Positions 1 to 10,262 are shown, numbered from the stretch's first letter. The stretch is 64,000 nucleotides of DNA from Eremothecium cymbalariae DBVPG#7215 (GCF_000235365.1 NC_016449.1:744001-808000); one strand, 5' to 3'. Made by a program: numbers and translations. The notes: generated by a model not told the origin, from the sequence alone.

Positions 1-339
1 ATGTTATATCTAGCAAGTGAATAAATTTATATGAAATCTCTCTACTTCTAGCAATATGATTTAGCTATTCATTTCTATATCTCGAGCCGTCATATTCTTT
101 GGCTACAAACCTTCTCTCTCCCTCTTTTACTTATATATATATTAATATCCGCCCTCTAATACTCTTTTCCTGCCGCCTGTCTTTCTGACGTCGCCAGTTC
201 TGTGATACCAAAAACACCAAACGTCAAAATGCAGACACTTTATTTCCTATTTCATACATTCTGACACCCCAGCATAATTCCTCATCACCTGACAAATTCA
301 TTAAAACTATTACCAGCTGCTGGAAATTACCTTGTTCGC
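1..339. other. left-edge intergenic region
   Basis: No convincing reading frame or RNA gene is visible before the RNase P RNA transcription unit. The stretch is AT-rich with a TA-rich tract near position 130-150. It may hold the 5' flank of RPR1 and regulatory DNA of a gene beyond the window edge. Confidence 0.5.
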
Positions 340-358
340 GTGTTCTTGTTACTCCTCG

Positions 359-422
359 TGGCTTAGCGGCACCATATGCCTCTTCTCGACGACGGAATTA
401 CTTCGACTCCCGCGTTCGAAGC
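359..422 (+). promoter_or_regulatory. Pol III internal promoter (A box and B box) of RPR1
   Basis: The A box at 359-370 fits TRGCNNAGYNGG in all but the last base. The B box at 414-422 fits GWTCRANNC exactly. They are about 44 bases apart, inside the normal tRNA-like range, and lie just 5' of the proposed mature RNA. Confidence 0.75.
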
Positions 423-862
423 GACAGACTACTTGTCCTACATTTAGTCCTGCTTACCAAATAGTGTCCTCTGGGGCGTGCGAAATGCAGGAGGGAAATT
501 CGGTGGAACGCAGCGACTCGAACACATCCGTTGGCATCTCTTCTGCTGCCTGATCAGGGCTGCGTCAATTGTCATTTGTATTCCGTGAGGAGATCTTCCA
601 GAAATGGAGATTATCATGTCTGCCATCAGAAAGAGTTAAGTCGAGATTCGACATGGGATTCAAGGCAGCGGGCATTGAAAATCGCGTTGACGAAGTTACG
701 GCGGTGGTCAGTGGTGCGCTAACAACGGGTTTGCACGAGTCGCTTGGCTTGGCGTCTTTTGAAGACTCCAAGGCTCTGGTTGAGTGCAATTGTGGGACCG
801 AAGGGCAATTTTACTATTGCCCTGTGGAACGCGATACCGATTACTGGTGGCTGTTGTTTTAA

Positions 863-868
863 TTTTTT
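863..868 (+). terminator. Pol III T-run terminator of RPR1
   Basis: Six consecutive T residues follow a TTTT run at 857-860, immediately after the proposed P1 stem of the RNase P RNA. This is the usual Pol III stop. Confidence 0.7.
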
Positions 869-1165
869 ATATTCTATTTGAATTCAGTATTCTATATGGG
901 ATATTCTGTACATATATATGTATGTGTGTGTCGGTAAGTTATTGAGTTCCAACTACTTAGTTATTAATTGATAGAATTGAAGCCAGGAGAAAATTAATTA
1001 TGTTGACGAAAATAAAAAATTCACGGTATTTATTCAAACTTCATTTATATACACAAATAGAAAACAACGTTCATTCTAACAGCGGTAGCGGTAGTGGTAG
1101 CAGTATTAGTAACAGCAGATAAATGCATCAGGTTAAGGAAGCGTCCAAGTTTAGGTATTCTTTCG

Positions 1166-1429
1166 TTAACGACCCAAACTTTGGTTTAAAGCCGCATTTT
1201 GTTCTTGGAAACGCTGTCCCACACGTTCACTGTGTTTTAAGAATTTCTCAGAGCATCTCATTATACAGGATTGTTCCTTGCTTGTCAATTTAGAGGAGGT
1301 GAAGTCATTAACACAGTCACTGAAACATCTCTCAACCAAGTTGGAGTATAAACGCATGAAATCTTTCATTTGTTTTTGTTCCACCAACTTTTGGAACTCC
1401 TGCTGTTCTCTGGAATTCAATGCATCCAT
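1166..1429 (-). CDS. TIM9: Mitochondrial import chaperone Tim9
   Basis: This is a small intermembrane-space chaperone. With Tim10 it forms the hexamer that escorts hydrophobic carriers to the TIM22 translocase. The 87-residue protein is almost colinear with S. cerevisiae Tim9 (87 aa). It has the twin CX3C motifs CFSDC (C35/C39) and CIMRC (C55/C59), which form the two disulphides. The start is the ATG at 1429. The open frame continues 24 codons upstream, but only to a TTG, and the family begins MDALN, so the shorter form is chosen. It lies downstream of URA3 on the same strand, as in S. cerevisiae. Confidence 0.97.
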   Translation of the reverse strand: MDALNSREQQEFQKLVEQKQMKDFMRLYSNLVERCFSDCVNDFTSSKLTSKEQSCIMRCSEKFLKHSERVGQRFQEQNAALNQSLGR

Positions 1430-1854
1430 ACTTCCCTCTATATTGTATGCTTTATTCTCGTAATCTACGCTAATCGATGGATTGTGGGAGTGGTTCTTCA
1501 AACGAAGTTGTTGATTTCTGCTGAAGAATTTTCATTATGATTTTGGCGGTGGCCACTTCCAACAGGCCGGGTAACCAGTTGCTGGCTTCTGACATGACAA
1601 GGCATTCTTCCGATTGATGGTTCCAGAACCCACTTGGTTGTCAATATGGCTTGCTCCGCCGCTTTTAAATTTCATAATTACAACATTATTTAGATCTAGC
1701 TATTGTCTAATGCGTTTAGCCGTCTTGTTTTCTGCATTTCTAATGTAATATAAGCAGCGGTACAGCACTGGGATTGATAAAAGGTTATCCATGCAATAGG
1801 AAAGGATTGCCATCACGCTAATCCACGGTTCATATATAAATATCTGTGTTTCTT
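1430..1854. other. URA3-TIM9 intergenic region
   Basis: This holds the URA3 3' end and the TIM9 promoter. A Reb1-type site CGGGTAA lies at 1568-1574, about 140 bases upstream of the TIM9 start. No further gene is visible. Confidence 0.6.
1568..1574 (+). promoter_or_regulatory. Reb1-type site in the TIM9 promoter
   Basis: CGGGTAA matches the Reb1 core. Reb1 sites commonly set nucleosome-free regions and stop upstream transcription, a fitting role between tandem URA3 and TIM9. This is a motif match only. Confidence 0.4.
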
Positions 1855-2652
1855 CTACTTGCGAATCCTTTTCAAGTATGCATCCCAGCAGGCTTTTCTA
1901 TAACGCGCACCTTCGACAGCTGGATCTCTTCCATTCGAGAACAAACCTCTCCCCACAATGATGACATCGCTGCCGCCAGCAACCACATCCTCTACGGATC
2001 TGTATTGTTGACCCAAAGAATCGCCCTTTTCATCTAGGTTAACACCAGGTGTCATTATTATCCAATCGAAACCTTGGTCTCTACCCCCCATATCTCCTTG
2101 CGCAATAAACCCCATAACAAAATCTTTGTCGGTCTTGGCCATTTCAACAACCCCTTTAGTGTAGTCTCCATGGGCCAACGACCCAGCCGAGGACAACTCA
2201 GCTAACATCAGCAAACCTCTTGGCTCCGTTGTAGCAGTTTCTGCAGCTTGTTTTAACCCCGCGATGACACTTGGGCCAGTTATACCATGGGCATTGGTTA
2301 TATCTGACCATTCACTAATTCTGTACACCCCTGAAGAGTATTGCAACTTCACGGTGTTTCCAATGTCTGCAAACTTTCTATCTTCAAAAATCATGAACTT
2401 ATGCTTCGCAGCTAGCTCCTTCAGTGGTTTGATAGTTTTCTCCATGTCAAAATCTGTCAAAATGTCAACGTGAGTCTTCAGTAGACATATGTGGGGGCCT
2501 AACGTATCTGCCAGCTCTAAAAGCTTTTTGGTAGTACGCACATCCACAGAAGCACACAGATTGGTGCTTTTCTCATGCATCAACGTCAACAACTTAGCAG
2601 CAACAGGAGATGCGTGCGCAACTGCTCTTTCCTTATAAGTTTTGGTGGACAT
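1855..2652 (-). CDS. URA3: Orotidine-5'-phosphate decarboxylase
   Basis: This enzyme decarboxylates OMP to UMP, the last step of de novo pyrimidine synthesis, in the cytosol. The 265-residue protein is full length (S. cerevisiae 267). It contains the signature [14 protein letters not shown], with catalytic Lys93 between Asp91 and Asp96, plus the phosphate-binding IIVGRG segment near the C-terminus. Stretches such as [19 protein letters not shown] look closest to the Eremothecium gossypii enzyme as I recall it, which is the basis for the genus guess. The start is an ATG at 2652. Confidence 0.98.
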   Translation of the reverse strand: MSTKTYKERAVAHASPVAAKLLTLMHEKSTNLCASVDVRTTKKLLELADTLGPHICLLKTHVDILTDFDMEKTIKPLKELAAKHKFMIFEDRKFADIGNTVKLQYSSGVYRISEWSDITNAHGITGPSVIAGLKQAAETATTEPRGLLMLAELSSAGSLAHGDYTKGVVEMAKTDKDFVMGFIAQGDMGGRDQGFDWIIMTPGVNLDEKGDSLGQQYRSVEDVVAGGSDVIIVGRGLFSNGRDPAVEGARYRKACWDAYLKRIRK

Positions 2653-3170
2653 CTTAAAAACAGCTCAGCCAACAGTCTATATTATCAGAACTAGCAGAAA
2701 ATAGATCTGAAAAGTCAATTACTCTTTCAATGGCTAGACAGATCGATCTAAACCATATCCAAGCTAAATATATAATAGTTTTTTACAAGAAGTTGCATGT
2801 TTGCAAAGAAGAAATGTCTCGACATCAAAAATTTTTTTTCCAATTCTCCGTTGGAAATAAACGTTAATATGACAAGATCCGATGGGACGATCGAAATACC
2901 CAATCTTTGGAAACTAGTTACTGAGTTTTGTCTGTACAGTGATGTTAATTAGCTTCTAGAATTAGTTTCTTGGTTGAGAATCGCAATGCCGTCAAATGTT
3001 CCAATAAAAATGAATTTTCTGTGGACATACCTAAGACTTCGTTCGAATCTTGATCGTTCCGCTCACAGATTTCTGTCGTTAATCCGAAACTTCATGCTCG
3101 GTGCAAAGCTATCCCTACTTATTCATAAGTAATTTAGACTCGCCATTTGGGGCTGCGATACGTTAAATAA
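2653..3170. other. Divergent promoter region between URA3 and the carrier-like gene
   Basis: This AT-rich 518-base spacer serves two divergent genes. I found no clear Ppr1-type CGG-N6-CCG site. A B-box-like sequence near 3043 has no tRNA around it. Confidence 0.5.
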
Positions 3171-4484
3171 ATGGCAGATAAGTCATATACTTATTCCGTT
3201 GAGGAGCCGAATGTACCTCCATCATCTTCCTCATTTATTGGCGCTGTGACAGCAGGCGGAAGATCAATGGTAATTCAATTTACATCGTTTTATCTGCGTG
3301 CTCCCATGAAGATTTTTAGACCTGCAAAATATGACTACACTTATTACCTCAGGGTTCTGTCAGATCATGATAATAAAGCGTTAGATAATAAAATATATAA
3401 GCAGAGTGGATATAGGAGCAGTAGGAGCTGGTTTTGGAATCCAAAATATACGTATTTCCTGGAGAATTCGTCGATTGGTGTGTTGACAAAAGCTTTGAAT
3501 AAATATGGGTGGAAAGTGCTTCCTGATAGAGTTTTACCTCCTCTGCTATTGAATTCTGCTGCCGGTGTGGTTCTTTATACTACCTATTTGTCTAGTTTGT
3601 CATATTTTGGCAGTTCCTCTGAGAACGAATCAGGAGGACATCCTGCGATTTCAAATGTGCTAAAAGCGGGATTTTTGGCTGGTACAGCTCAGGCAATTGC
3701 ATCAGCACCTATTGACGCCATTTATACAAGATCTTCTGCTAATGAGCTCCTTTCGTTAACCAAGAAACATAGCAATTTGTGGCAATATGGAATTGCAAAG
3801 TTCAAAGAAATAGGGCTTATTGGTTGCTTTGGTGGTTTTGGCCTTTCCTTTTTAAAAGAGAGTCTTGGTTTTGCAGTATATTTCACCACTTTCGAATTTC
3901 TCAAAGGTCAGGCATGTAGCGGGATTGTTGCATCCGTCAACAGATATCGTGAGCTCAAATATTCTACCGCGTATTCCCATATATTAAATCCATATAAAGA
4001 AGAATCTAATGAGAACCAGGAACCGGTTTCCACTTCTTTTGTGAGCAAAAGAGAATTAGAATGGTTTCAAAGAAGTTTTACCTTTGTGGGTGGTGTTACA
4101 GCGGCATTTTTCTTACAATTGATTCAATACCCAATGCTGAAGTTACAGAAAGTTCACATAACAAGGTTAGAGGCAATCGATATCTACCAAAAAGCAGTAG
4201 AAAATAAATCAAATTCATATCCAGTAAAAAGCTTGCAGGCAGCAAAACTGAAGGTGCGACCACGGGATACTGGATTGATTCACCTATATTATAATTCCTA
4301 CCTTGACACTTTTGAACACATAAAATTTCTAAATAAAAATACCAGTATTCGACGTTGGTTGTACAAAGGCTTCATTAGGAATACGCTAGCACTTATTCCT
4401 GGAACTACAGCAGGCTTGCTTGTTTTGGAATACATGCGAAGTAATCTAGACGATGAACTTGATGTTAGGAAATTTGTAGAGTGA
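3171..4484 (+). CDS. Mitochondrial-carrier-fold membrane protein, divergent
   Basis: The 437-residue protein shows degenerate signs of the mitochondrial carrier superfamily. The segment GLIGCFGGFGLSFLKESLGFAVYF near residues 220-243 resembles the even-helix part of a carrier repeat. PIDAIY and PMLKLQ resemble the odd-helix P-x-[DE]-x-x-[KR] signature but lack key residues. The C-terminal IPGTTAGLLVLEYM matches a carrier's last helix. A long hydrophilic insert (about residues 270-310) and a long N-terminal part are unlike transport-competent carriers of about 300 aa. It may be a structural or fusion-type member, like Ugo1 in kind, rather than a metabolite exchanger. I cannot name an S. cerevisiae orthologue. 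The start is an ATG, divergent from URA3. Confidence 0.7.
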   Translation: MADKSYTYSVEEPNVPPSSSSFIGAVTAGGRSMVIQFTSFYLRAPMKIFRPAKYDYTYYLRVLSDHDNKALDNKIYKQSGYRSSRSWFWNPKYTYFLENSSIGVLTKALNKYGWKVLPDRVLPPLLLNSAAGVVLYTTYLSSLSYFGSSSENESGGHPAISNVLKAGFLAGTAQAIASAPIDAIYTRSSANELLSLTKKHSNLWQYGIAKFKEIGLIGCFGGFGLSFLKESLGFAVYFTTFEFLKGQACSGIVASVNRYRELKYSTAYSHILNPYKEESNENQEPVSTSFVSKRELEWFQRSFTFVGGVTAAFFLQLIQYPMLKLQKVHITRLEAIDIYQKAVENKSNSYPVKSLQAAKLKVRPRDTGLIHLYYNSYLDTFEHIKFLNKNTSIRRWLYKGFIRNTLALIPGTTAGLLVLEYMRSNLDDELDVRKFVE

Positions 4485-4589
4485 GCTGTGCCCATAAAAG
4501 AATGTTACAATGAACAGTTATGTACATATATATATATATTAACAAGTTTAACAAAATTACGGTAGTTTCAACTAAATCCATATTCCCTT

Positions 4590-7500
4590 TCATATCCCGG
4601 AAATCTCATCCGTAGCAGTGGTGGAGTTGTTTGAATTTTCCTTTATCATGACGGATGCAGCCGACTCTGTACTGCTCTGTAATTCCTTCTCAATTTCCTT
4701 CTTCGCTGTAATCAATTCTTGCAACTTTTCTTCGATCTTAGGATGTTCCATATACTTGTTAAATATATTTTGGACTTTCATGTATGTTTCGTCATTAGTT
4801 TCACCACGTTTTAGATGGTAGAGGTAAACTTTTGATAAAACAGACATTATATCAAACAATGGTAAAGTGTTCACATTTTTACGGCTATCAATCAGAGGGA
4901 ACAATCCATGCTCAAATAATTCGGAAACACTTATAGTCTCATTTGATAAAATAATATTTCTGGTCGTTATATCCTCCAATGATGACAACGCATAGAGACG
5001 TAACTGATAACATGGATTCAAACATTGATGCGCCAAGGCTTGTACCAAAGCAACCATCTCAGCTTTAACCAAATGTTGTTTCACATTAATCAATTGGGCT
5101 GTCAAATTAATAGATTTTAATGAGATCTCGACTATTTCCTGGTAAGGGTTCTCTTTGTCTACCTTATGACCACTTTTTATCAAACGTTCATATTCTTCTT
5201 CCCATTGTCCTCCGACAGCCCCGATAGAAGATATTTCATCTAATAAACCAAGCAACCACATGAAGTTTTCCCCATTGATCACATCCTGATGCTTTATGAT
5301 TCTGACATCCAGGAAGTTATAAATTGTTAATACGTGTTGCTTTAATGAAGCGTACTTTCTTAATAGCTTCCAAAATTCCTCACTATTGAGCAGTTCATTA
5401 GAAAACTTATCTTCTGAAGCCAATAATAACAACTTGTTTAACACAACATCACCAATATTACCAGAAAAAAAAGCAGAGTCATATAACTCATTTTTGAACA
5501 ACAACTCACTTTTTATTAAACCCAATAGTTGAGAGTGTTTTCTCAACTTTGTAATAATGAATATCTTGTAGATAAGTAACCGTTGAAAGAAATCTTTTGA
5601 AACTCCGCGGATATCACATACAGCATCCAGTTTATTAAGTAGCAAACTGCCATATTCTTCGTCATGATTGTAGATATGAAATAAATATACAGCAAGTTCA
5701 ACCATAAACAAGATTTCGGATTCAAAAAACCTAGAATTTTCACTATTGTATTCCATTTTTAAGGAATCTAATAGCAACCTAATAATATCGGGATTCAGAT
5801 TCTGCTTGTTTCTAAATGTGGAAATAATAAACTTACTATTCAGGATACATTCCAAGCCTTTCAAGGACCAGCTGATTTCTTCTTCAGTTGGTTCCTCATC
5901 GCCTTTCAAATAGGATGCAAAAGTAGAAAATAGGCCCTTTGTATACTTAGATTTGTTGATTTCATATTCAGCACTTGGTTTGGGAAGTGGTTCCAATGAT
6001 AAAACCTGCTGTAAATCTGGATAAATGTTGGGGTTTATCATTAAATTTTCGTACAAGATAATGGTGACATTAATTAATTGTCTCCATACATCTTCAGTTA
6101 TAGGATTTCTCTGGTTATTTTGTAATATTCTAGAAAGTACCACTGTTGATAACTGTCCTTTAAAATCCTGACCTAATCTAACAGAAATAGATGACACAAC
6201 GATAGTTTCCATCGTATCTTCGATATGAATTTGTACAACAGGAATATCTTCAAATTCGTAATTCTTTAAAAGTCTCCTTCTCTCCCCCGTTAAAGTAGTT
6301 ATCTTAATCATTTCAAGTAAAATTTCATTGTAAAGCTTGTTGAAGCCAAAGAACCCAGACAATTGGGAACATTTATCAATGGTAGTCAACATTCTTGTGC
6401 TTATATGATCATCGGAAGCGACATCAAATATTTTGAATAGGGTAGAAACAATCAAAGAACCTACATGATCAAAGATGCATTTGTCAAAAAACAATAAAGA
6501 ATCGTAACCAAAGTCTTCTATTACATCATGCTGTACTTCTATTACTTCAGTAATCACTGTAGTGGAAGAAATTAGATTGTTCCATGCATCATCAAACCAT
6601 CTTTCATTTCCATGATGTTCCTCTGGCATTACAATTTCTTTATCTCTAATAGAGTAGTAAATCTTTTCCAAGTACCACATAGGAAAATCTTTCTGGTTGT
6701 TGCACCCTTTCAGATTATAGGTGTAATCATCCAAGGTCATATGCTTCTTTACTTGAGGATTGTGTAGATCGGTGTTCAACATGATGATAGAATAACTTAA
6801 AATAAACACGGAGTCGGCATCAGGCTGTACCTCAGAAGTGCCGGTAGCTTTACCATTTTCAGGTATTTCTTTGCTATAATCTTGACTATCCACATACTTG
6901 GCTGAAAATGATTCAACAACTCGTTCAATTTGCTGTGCTTCTCCAGGCAATCTAAATTTTGTTAACAAAATCCTAATTGCTTCGTCTACCCGCAAGTCTT
7001 TGAAATCGAACAAGTCAATAAATTTCTTTAATAACGATATTTTAGCAGGATTCGCAAGGTATTCGCCAATTGTTTTCTTGTTCAAACGCCCATTGTTCTC
7101 AAATAAAAAGGCAGCAATATCATCTTCAGAAGAACTCTTAATAAAACCTTTCTCTATTAATGAGGTAATACCCAGAGAGGGTTTTTTATTAAATTCTTCA
7201 ACACATTTAATGAATTCGGTCTTTCTTTCACGCTGAGTTAGAATATCTAATTGTTGGTTAGCATTAAAAGAATTTGCTGAATTTTGCATATGGTTGTACA
7301 TGTCATCTATCACCGATATCAATCCTTCTAAGCATATTGGTGGTACACTGTCAGCAGTTGTTAAAGCGGACTCTGGTAATGCTAACTTAGATAGCCCCTT
7401 GAGAAAATTAATGGCCAAATCGGATCTATCAAGATCACAGTCATATTTGATGAAAATAGAAGTAAAAAAGGAAGGTGATCTTGTCCATAAAATAGATATC

Positions 7501-8792
7501 TGCTCAATTAATAATTCTTTGACTGCAGAAGGTCTTAATTTTGAATCTGCCCCCTTTTTTTCATCCAATAATATCCCAAAGATTGACTCTAAAGTCAATT
7601 CGATTTGACTTTGTAAACGGTTACCCAAAATAATTGTCACAGTTGTGAAAAGCTGTAACGCTGCTTGTAAAAGAGACCATTTGTCACTATTCTGAATCAA
7701 AAATAATATGTGTTTAAAAATTGGATCAGAAACCAAACTAAACAACCTCGGATATTCTGGAAATTTATCGCCTGCGACTTCAATAGCTGTATTCAACAGA
7801 TGTAATCCAAATACCTTCGTCGAATTACTTTGCTTGTGAGAATTCTCGACGACAATTAACGAAATTAAAATGCCTAAGTAATCCTTTATCAAAGGAAGAC
7901 CGTAGTTTTCTTCTATCGACTCTTCTCTCTTTAGTTCATGTTGAGCTTTTTCGCCATCAAGACCATCAGATATGGTAGGTATATCACTACTGCGAGGGCT
8001 ATCCAGAGTTGGGTTTTCATTAGTCCCAATTAGGTCCTCTTTAAGAATGGTGGTTGAAAAACTTTCATCATTAATATATTTTTGAGTAGTAGATGGCTCA
8101 ATATATTTCAATTTATGAAATATTTTCACCGTTATTGCTAGCATGCTCATTTCAGCTGCTTTCCTTAGTACTTCACTTCTCCGTTTATTACAAGCTAACG
8201 AAATAACCGTTTGTATTACTTCATTCATCAACGAATCTGATAACACTGAACCAAAATTAGAAACAACAATAGTCTCTATCAACGATAGAACCTTCAGCAA
8301 CACAGAATCATCCGACAATTGTTCTGATCCTTCAAAACGACAGTGTGTTAAGGAGCTCACTGTTTGTCTGATGGCACCAACATAGTTCTTGGAATTTTCG
8401 TTAATGATATTGTAATTTAAAATTTTCTGAATCGAATCTAAAGCTAACGACGTGATATAGCCAGATGTGGTTCCAGTGCTGATTACTAACAAAAACGGCT
8501 GTAAGACGGTTAGAGAATCAACATCAGACAGACTCTTTAAGTTATTCAACATTAATCTTAACTGGATGAAACCCGATAATAACGGATCATTATGCTTGCT
8601 TGAAGATAGATTATTAAACGTATCAGCTAAAGAATTGTCTTGGTTGCTGAATATTTCGCTTCCACCCCCTAGCAATGCCGCTACACCAGATTGCGAAGCA
8701 TATCGAGTGTATTTTCTCATTGCTGTTGATAAAGTCATACATTCTTTGATAACAATCGTGACCGGATCAACTGCCACATCTTGAAGGCCCAT
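4590..8792 (-). CDS. GEA1: ARF guanine-nucleotide exchange factor (Gea1/Gea2 ancestor)
   Basis: This large Golgi ARF-GEF loads GTP on ARF to start COPI coat assembly and cis/medial-Golgi traffic. The central Sec7 domain (about residues 515-725) contains FRLPGEAQQIER, with the catalytic 'glutamic finger' Glu618. N-terminal DCB/HUS-like and C-terminal HDS-like helical regions flank it. The 1400-residue length fits Gea1 (1408) and Gea2 (1459). I use the ATG at 8792, which gives MGLQDVAVDPV; the frame is open 28 codons further, but only to a TTG. S. cerevisiae has two copies, next to URA3 (GEA2) and next to CPR7 (GEA1). Here one gene lies between the URA3 block and CPR7, so it represents the unduplicated state. 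Confidence 0.95.
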   Translation of the reverse strand: MGLQDVAVDPVTIVIKECMTLSTAMRKYTRYASQSGVAALLGGGSEIFSNQDNSLADTFNNLSSSKHNDPLLSGFIQLRLMLNNLKSLSDVDSLTVLQPFLLVISTGTTSGYITSLALDSIQKILNYNIINENSKNYVGAIRQTVSSLTHCRFEGSEQLSDDSVLLKVLSLIETIVVSNFGSVLSDSLMNEVIQTVISLACNKRRSEVLRKAAEMSMLAITVKIFHKLKYIEPSTTQKYINDESFSTTILKEDLIGTNENPTLDSPRSSDIPTISDGLDGEKAQHELKREESIEENYGLPLIKDYLGILISLIVVENSHKQSNSTKVFGLHLLNTAIEVAGDKFPEYPRLFSLVSDPIFKHILFLIQNSDKWSLLQAALQLFTTVTIILGNRLQSQIELTLESIFGILLDEKKGADSKLRPSAVKELLIEQISILWTRSPSFFTSIFIKYDCDLDRSDLAINFLKGLSKLALPESALTTADSVPPICLEGLISVIDDMYNHMQNSANSFNANQQLDILTQRERKTEFIKCVEEFNKKPSLGITSLIEKGFIKSSSEDDIAAFLFENNGRLNKKTIGEYLANPAKISLLKKFIDLFDFKDLRVDEAIRILLTKFRLPGEAQQIERVVESFSAKYVDSQDYSKEIPENGKATGTSEVQPDADSVFILSYSIIMLNTDLHNPQVKKHMTLDDYTYNLKGCNNQKDFPMWYLEKIYYSIRDKEIVMPEEHHGNERWFDDAWNNLISSTTVITEVIEVQHDVIEDFGYDSLLFFDKCIFDHVGSLIVSTLFKIFDVASDDHISTRMLTTIDKCSQLSGFFGFNKLYNEILLEMIKITTLTGERRRLLKNYEFEDIPVVQIHIEDTMETIVVSSISVRLGQDFKGQLSTVVLSRILQNNQRNPITEDVWRQLINVTIILYENLMINPNIYPDLQQVLSLEPLPKPSAEYEINKSKYTKGLFSTFASYLKGDEEPTEEEISWSLKGLECILNSKFIISTFRNKQNLNPDIIRLLLDSLKMEYNSENSRFFESEILFMVELAVYLFHIYNHDEEYGSLLLNKLDAVCDIRGVSKDFFQRLLIYKIFIITKLRKHSQLLGLIKSELLFKNELYDSAFFSGNIGDVVLNKLLLLASEDKFSNELLNSEEFWKLLRKYASLKQHVLTIYNFLDVRIIKHQDVINGENFMWLLGLLDEISSIGAVGGQWEEEYERLIKSGHKVDKENPYQEIVEISLKSINLTAQLINVKQHLVKAEMVALVQALAHQCLNPCYQLRLYALSSLEDITTRNIILSNETISVSELFEHGLFPLIDSRKNVNTLPLFDIMSVLSKVYLYHLKRGETNDETYMKVQNIFNKYMEHPKIEEKLQELITAKKEIEKELQSSTESAASVMIKENSNNSTTATDEISGI

Positions 8793-9034
8793 TATCAATA
8801 TTCGAAATCTCTGCCGCTGTTCTCGTGGGAGTGATACGTAACTAATCTGGCCTTCCCCTGATGTACAAACAAACAACTAGGGCCATTTAAAAGATCATTT
8901 TGCCACCTTGGTCAACTATCGTATACCATGATACTTGAAGATTTTGAAGATTTATTTTTCAAAACAGCTCATCTCACGATGTCAATATTCGTTAACGACG
9001 AAATATAGAGATAGATTCAAGCCATTGAGCCACT

Positions 9035-10213
9035 ATGAGTTGTACCAGAAATGCTTATTTAGATATATCTATTGATGGCAAGGCTGTTGGACGAATTGTG
9101 TTCCAATTGTTCTTGGATGTGGCTCCTATGGCTGCCAAAAACTTCTTGGAATTGTGTAAAGGTGAGGTTAAAATCGGAGATAGACAGTTAAGCTACAAAC
9201 TCAATAGGTTTCACAGGGTGATCAAAAACTTTATGGTGCAGGGTGGAGATATAATATTTGGGTCTGGCGAAAATATCAACCCTGAAGAGGTTGGAAAAGG
9301 TGGCTGTTCAATATATGCGGAGAAACAAGATTTCGAGAACTCTAAAGATGGTGGGAGTGCTTGCTTTGGCAACTTTAAGGATGAAAACTTAGAGGAACTT
9401 AAAGAATCTTTCATTCTTGCAATGGCTAATATTGGTGAAAAGGATACCAATAGCTCCCAGTTTTTCATTACTACAACTGCTACTCCGCATTTAAACTTCC
9501 AGCATTCCATTTTTGGAAGGGTGATTGGTGGGAAATCTGTTGTACGTTCCATAGAAAAATGTCCGACAGATAAGGATGGTTGGCCTGAAGTAACTGTGTT
9601 GATTGAGGATTGTGGTGAGTGGCATGAAGGAATGGATATTCCCTTGTACAATGCAAGTAACGCCCCTGATGGGGGAGATATTTATGAAGAATACCCTGAA
9701 GACGATACTCATTTTGATGGAGAAGATTTTCAAAAGGCATACGAAGCTTCAAATACAATTAAAGAGTCTGGTACTATCCTTTTTAAACGGAAAGATTATC
9801 AAAATGCTTATTATAAATATAGAAAATCATTGAGATATGTGAATGAATATATTCCAGATATTGAGCTTGATGATGAGCGGTTTCTTTTATTCAATAAATT
9901 GAAGATGAAATTATACCTGAACCTCAGCTTCGTTCTATTTATTCTCAGCAGACACGATGAATCCATCACATATGCTAATTACCTGATAGAGATGGAAGGA
10001 GTTACTTCACTAGACAAAGCAAAAGCCTACTACAGACGGGGAAACTGCTACCTTGTTAAGAAGAGATTAGAAGATGCTCTCCAAGATTACAAGAACTGCA
10101 AAGAATATAACCCAAATGATGAGGTAGTTACCAAAAGAATTTTGGAGATAGAGTCCAAATTAGAGGAGAAACTGGAAAAAACTAAGAAAAGTATTTCAAA
10201 ATTCTTTCAGTAG
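9035..10213 (+). CDS. CPR7: Hsp90 co-chaperone cyclophilin-40
   Basis: This is a cytosolic peptidyl-prolyl isomerase that binds Hsp90 through TPR repeats. The 392-residue protein has an N-terminal cyclophilin domain (about 5-195) with FHRVIKNFMVQGGD and NTNSSQFFIT-type segments. It is followed by three TPR motifs (about 235-375), including AKAYYRRGNCYLVKKRLEDA. The C-terminal SISKFFQ nearly matches Cpr7's end. Length and sequence agree with S. cerevisiae Cpr7 (393 aa) rather than Cpr6. It is divergent from GEA, as on S. cerevisiae chromosome X. Confidence 0.97.
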   Translation: MSCTRNAYLDISIDGKAVGRIVFQLFLDVAPMAAKNFLELCKGEVKIGDRQLSYKLNRFHRVIKNFMVQGGDIIFGSGENINPEEVGKGGCSIYAEKQDFENSKDGGSACFGNFKDENLEELKESFILAMANIGEKDTNSSQFFITTTATPHLNFQHSIFGRVIGGKSVVRSIEKCPTDKDGWPEVTVLIEDCGEWHEGMDIPLYNASNAPDGGDIYEEYPEDDTHFDGEDFQKAYEASNTIKESGTILFKRKDYQNAYYKYRKSLRYVNEYIPDIELDDERFLLFNKLKMKLYLNLSFVLFILSRHDESITYANYLIEMEGVTSLDKAKAYYRRGNCYLVKKRLEDALQDYKNCKEYNPNDEVVTKRILEIESKLEEKLEKTKKSISKFFQ

Positions 10214-10262
10214 GTACAGGTTACAATCTTTCTAGATACTTAATAATAAATGAATTTGTCTA

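Larger units (their letters stand above)
340..868 (+). ncRNA. RPR1: RNase P RNA, Pol III transcribed (primary transcript; mature part about 421-857)
   Basis: This is the RNA subunit of nuclear RNase P, which removes 5' leaders from pre-tRNAs. Four things support the call. First, GGGAAATTCGGTGGAAC at 493-509 matches my recollection of the conserved region I core of S. cerevisiae RPR1. Second, an internal Pol III promoter precedes it: an A box (TGGCTTAGCGGC, 359-370) and a B box (GTTCGAAGC, 414-422). In S. cerevisiae these boxes also lie in a removed leader. Third, a six-T Pol III terminator lies at 863-868. Fourth, S. cerevisiae RPR1 is the neighbour of TIM9 and URA3, as here. Positions 421-427 plus 429-432 can pair with 847-857, giving a plausible P1 stem and a mature RNA of about 437 nt. 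A perfect 8-bp hairpin lies at 802-823. The mature ends are inferred. Short reading frames across the unit disagree in frame and are judged to be noise. Confidence 0.87.

Noticed and set aside
569..862. 97-codon open frame and overlapping frames between 332 and 862
   Set aside because: No family resemblance, and the frames disagree in phase. The stretch is explained by the RNase P RNA gene.
3040..3052. B-box-like GTTCGAATC between URA3 and the carrier-like gene
   Set aside because: No A box at the right distance and no cloverleaf can be drawn.
8793..8876. N-terminal extension of GEA from a TTG codon (also TIM9 to 1501, URB2 to 38615, ALO1 to 58503, PET191 to 14488)
   Set aside because: These extensions begin with TTG or GTG, which yeast seldom uses, and the family starts fit the internal ATG codons.
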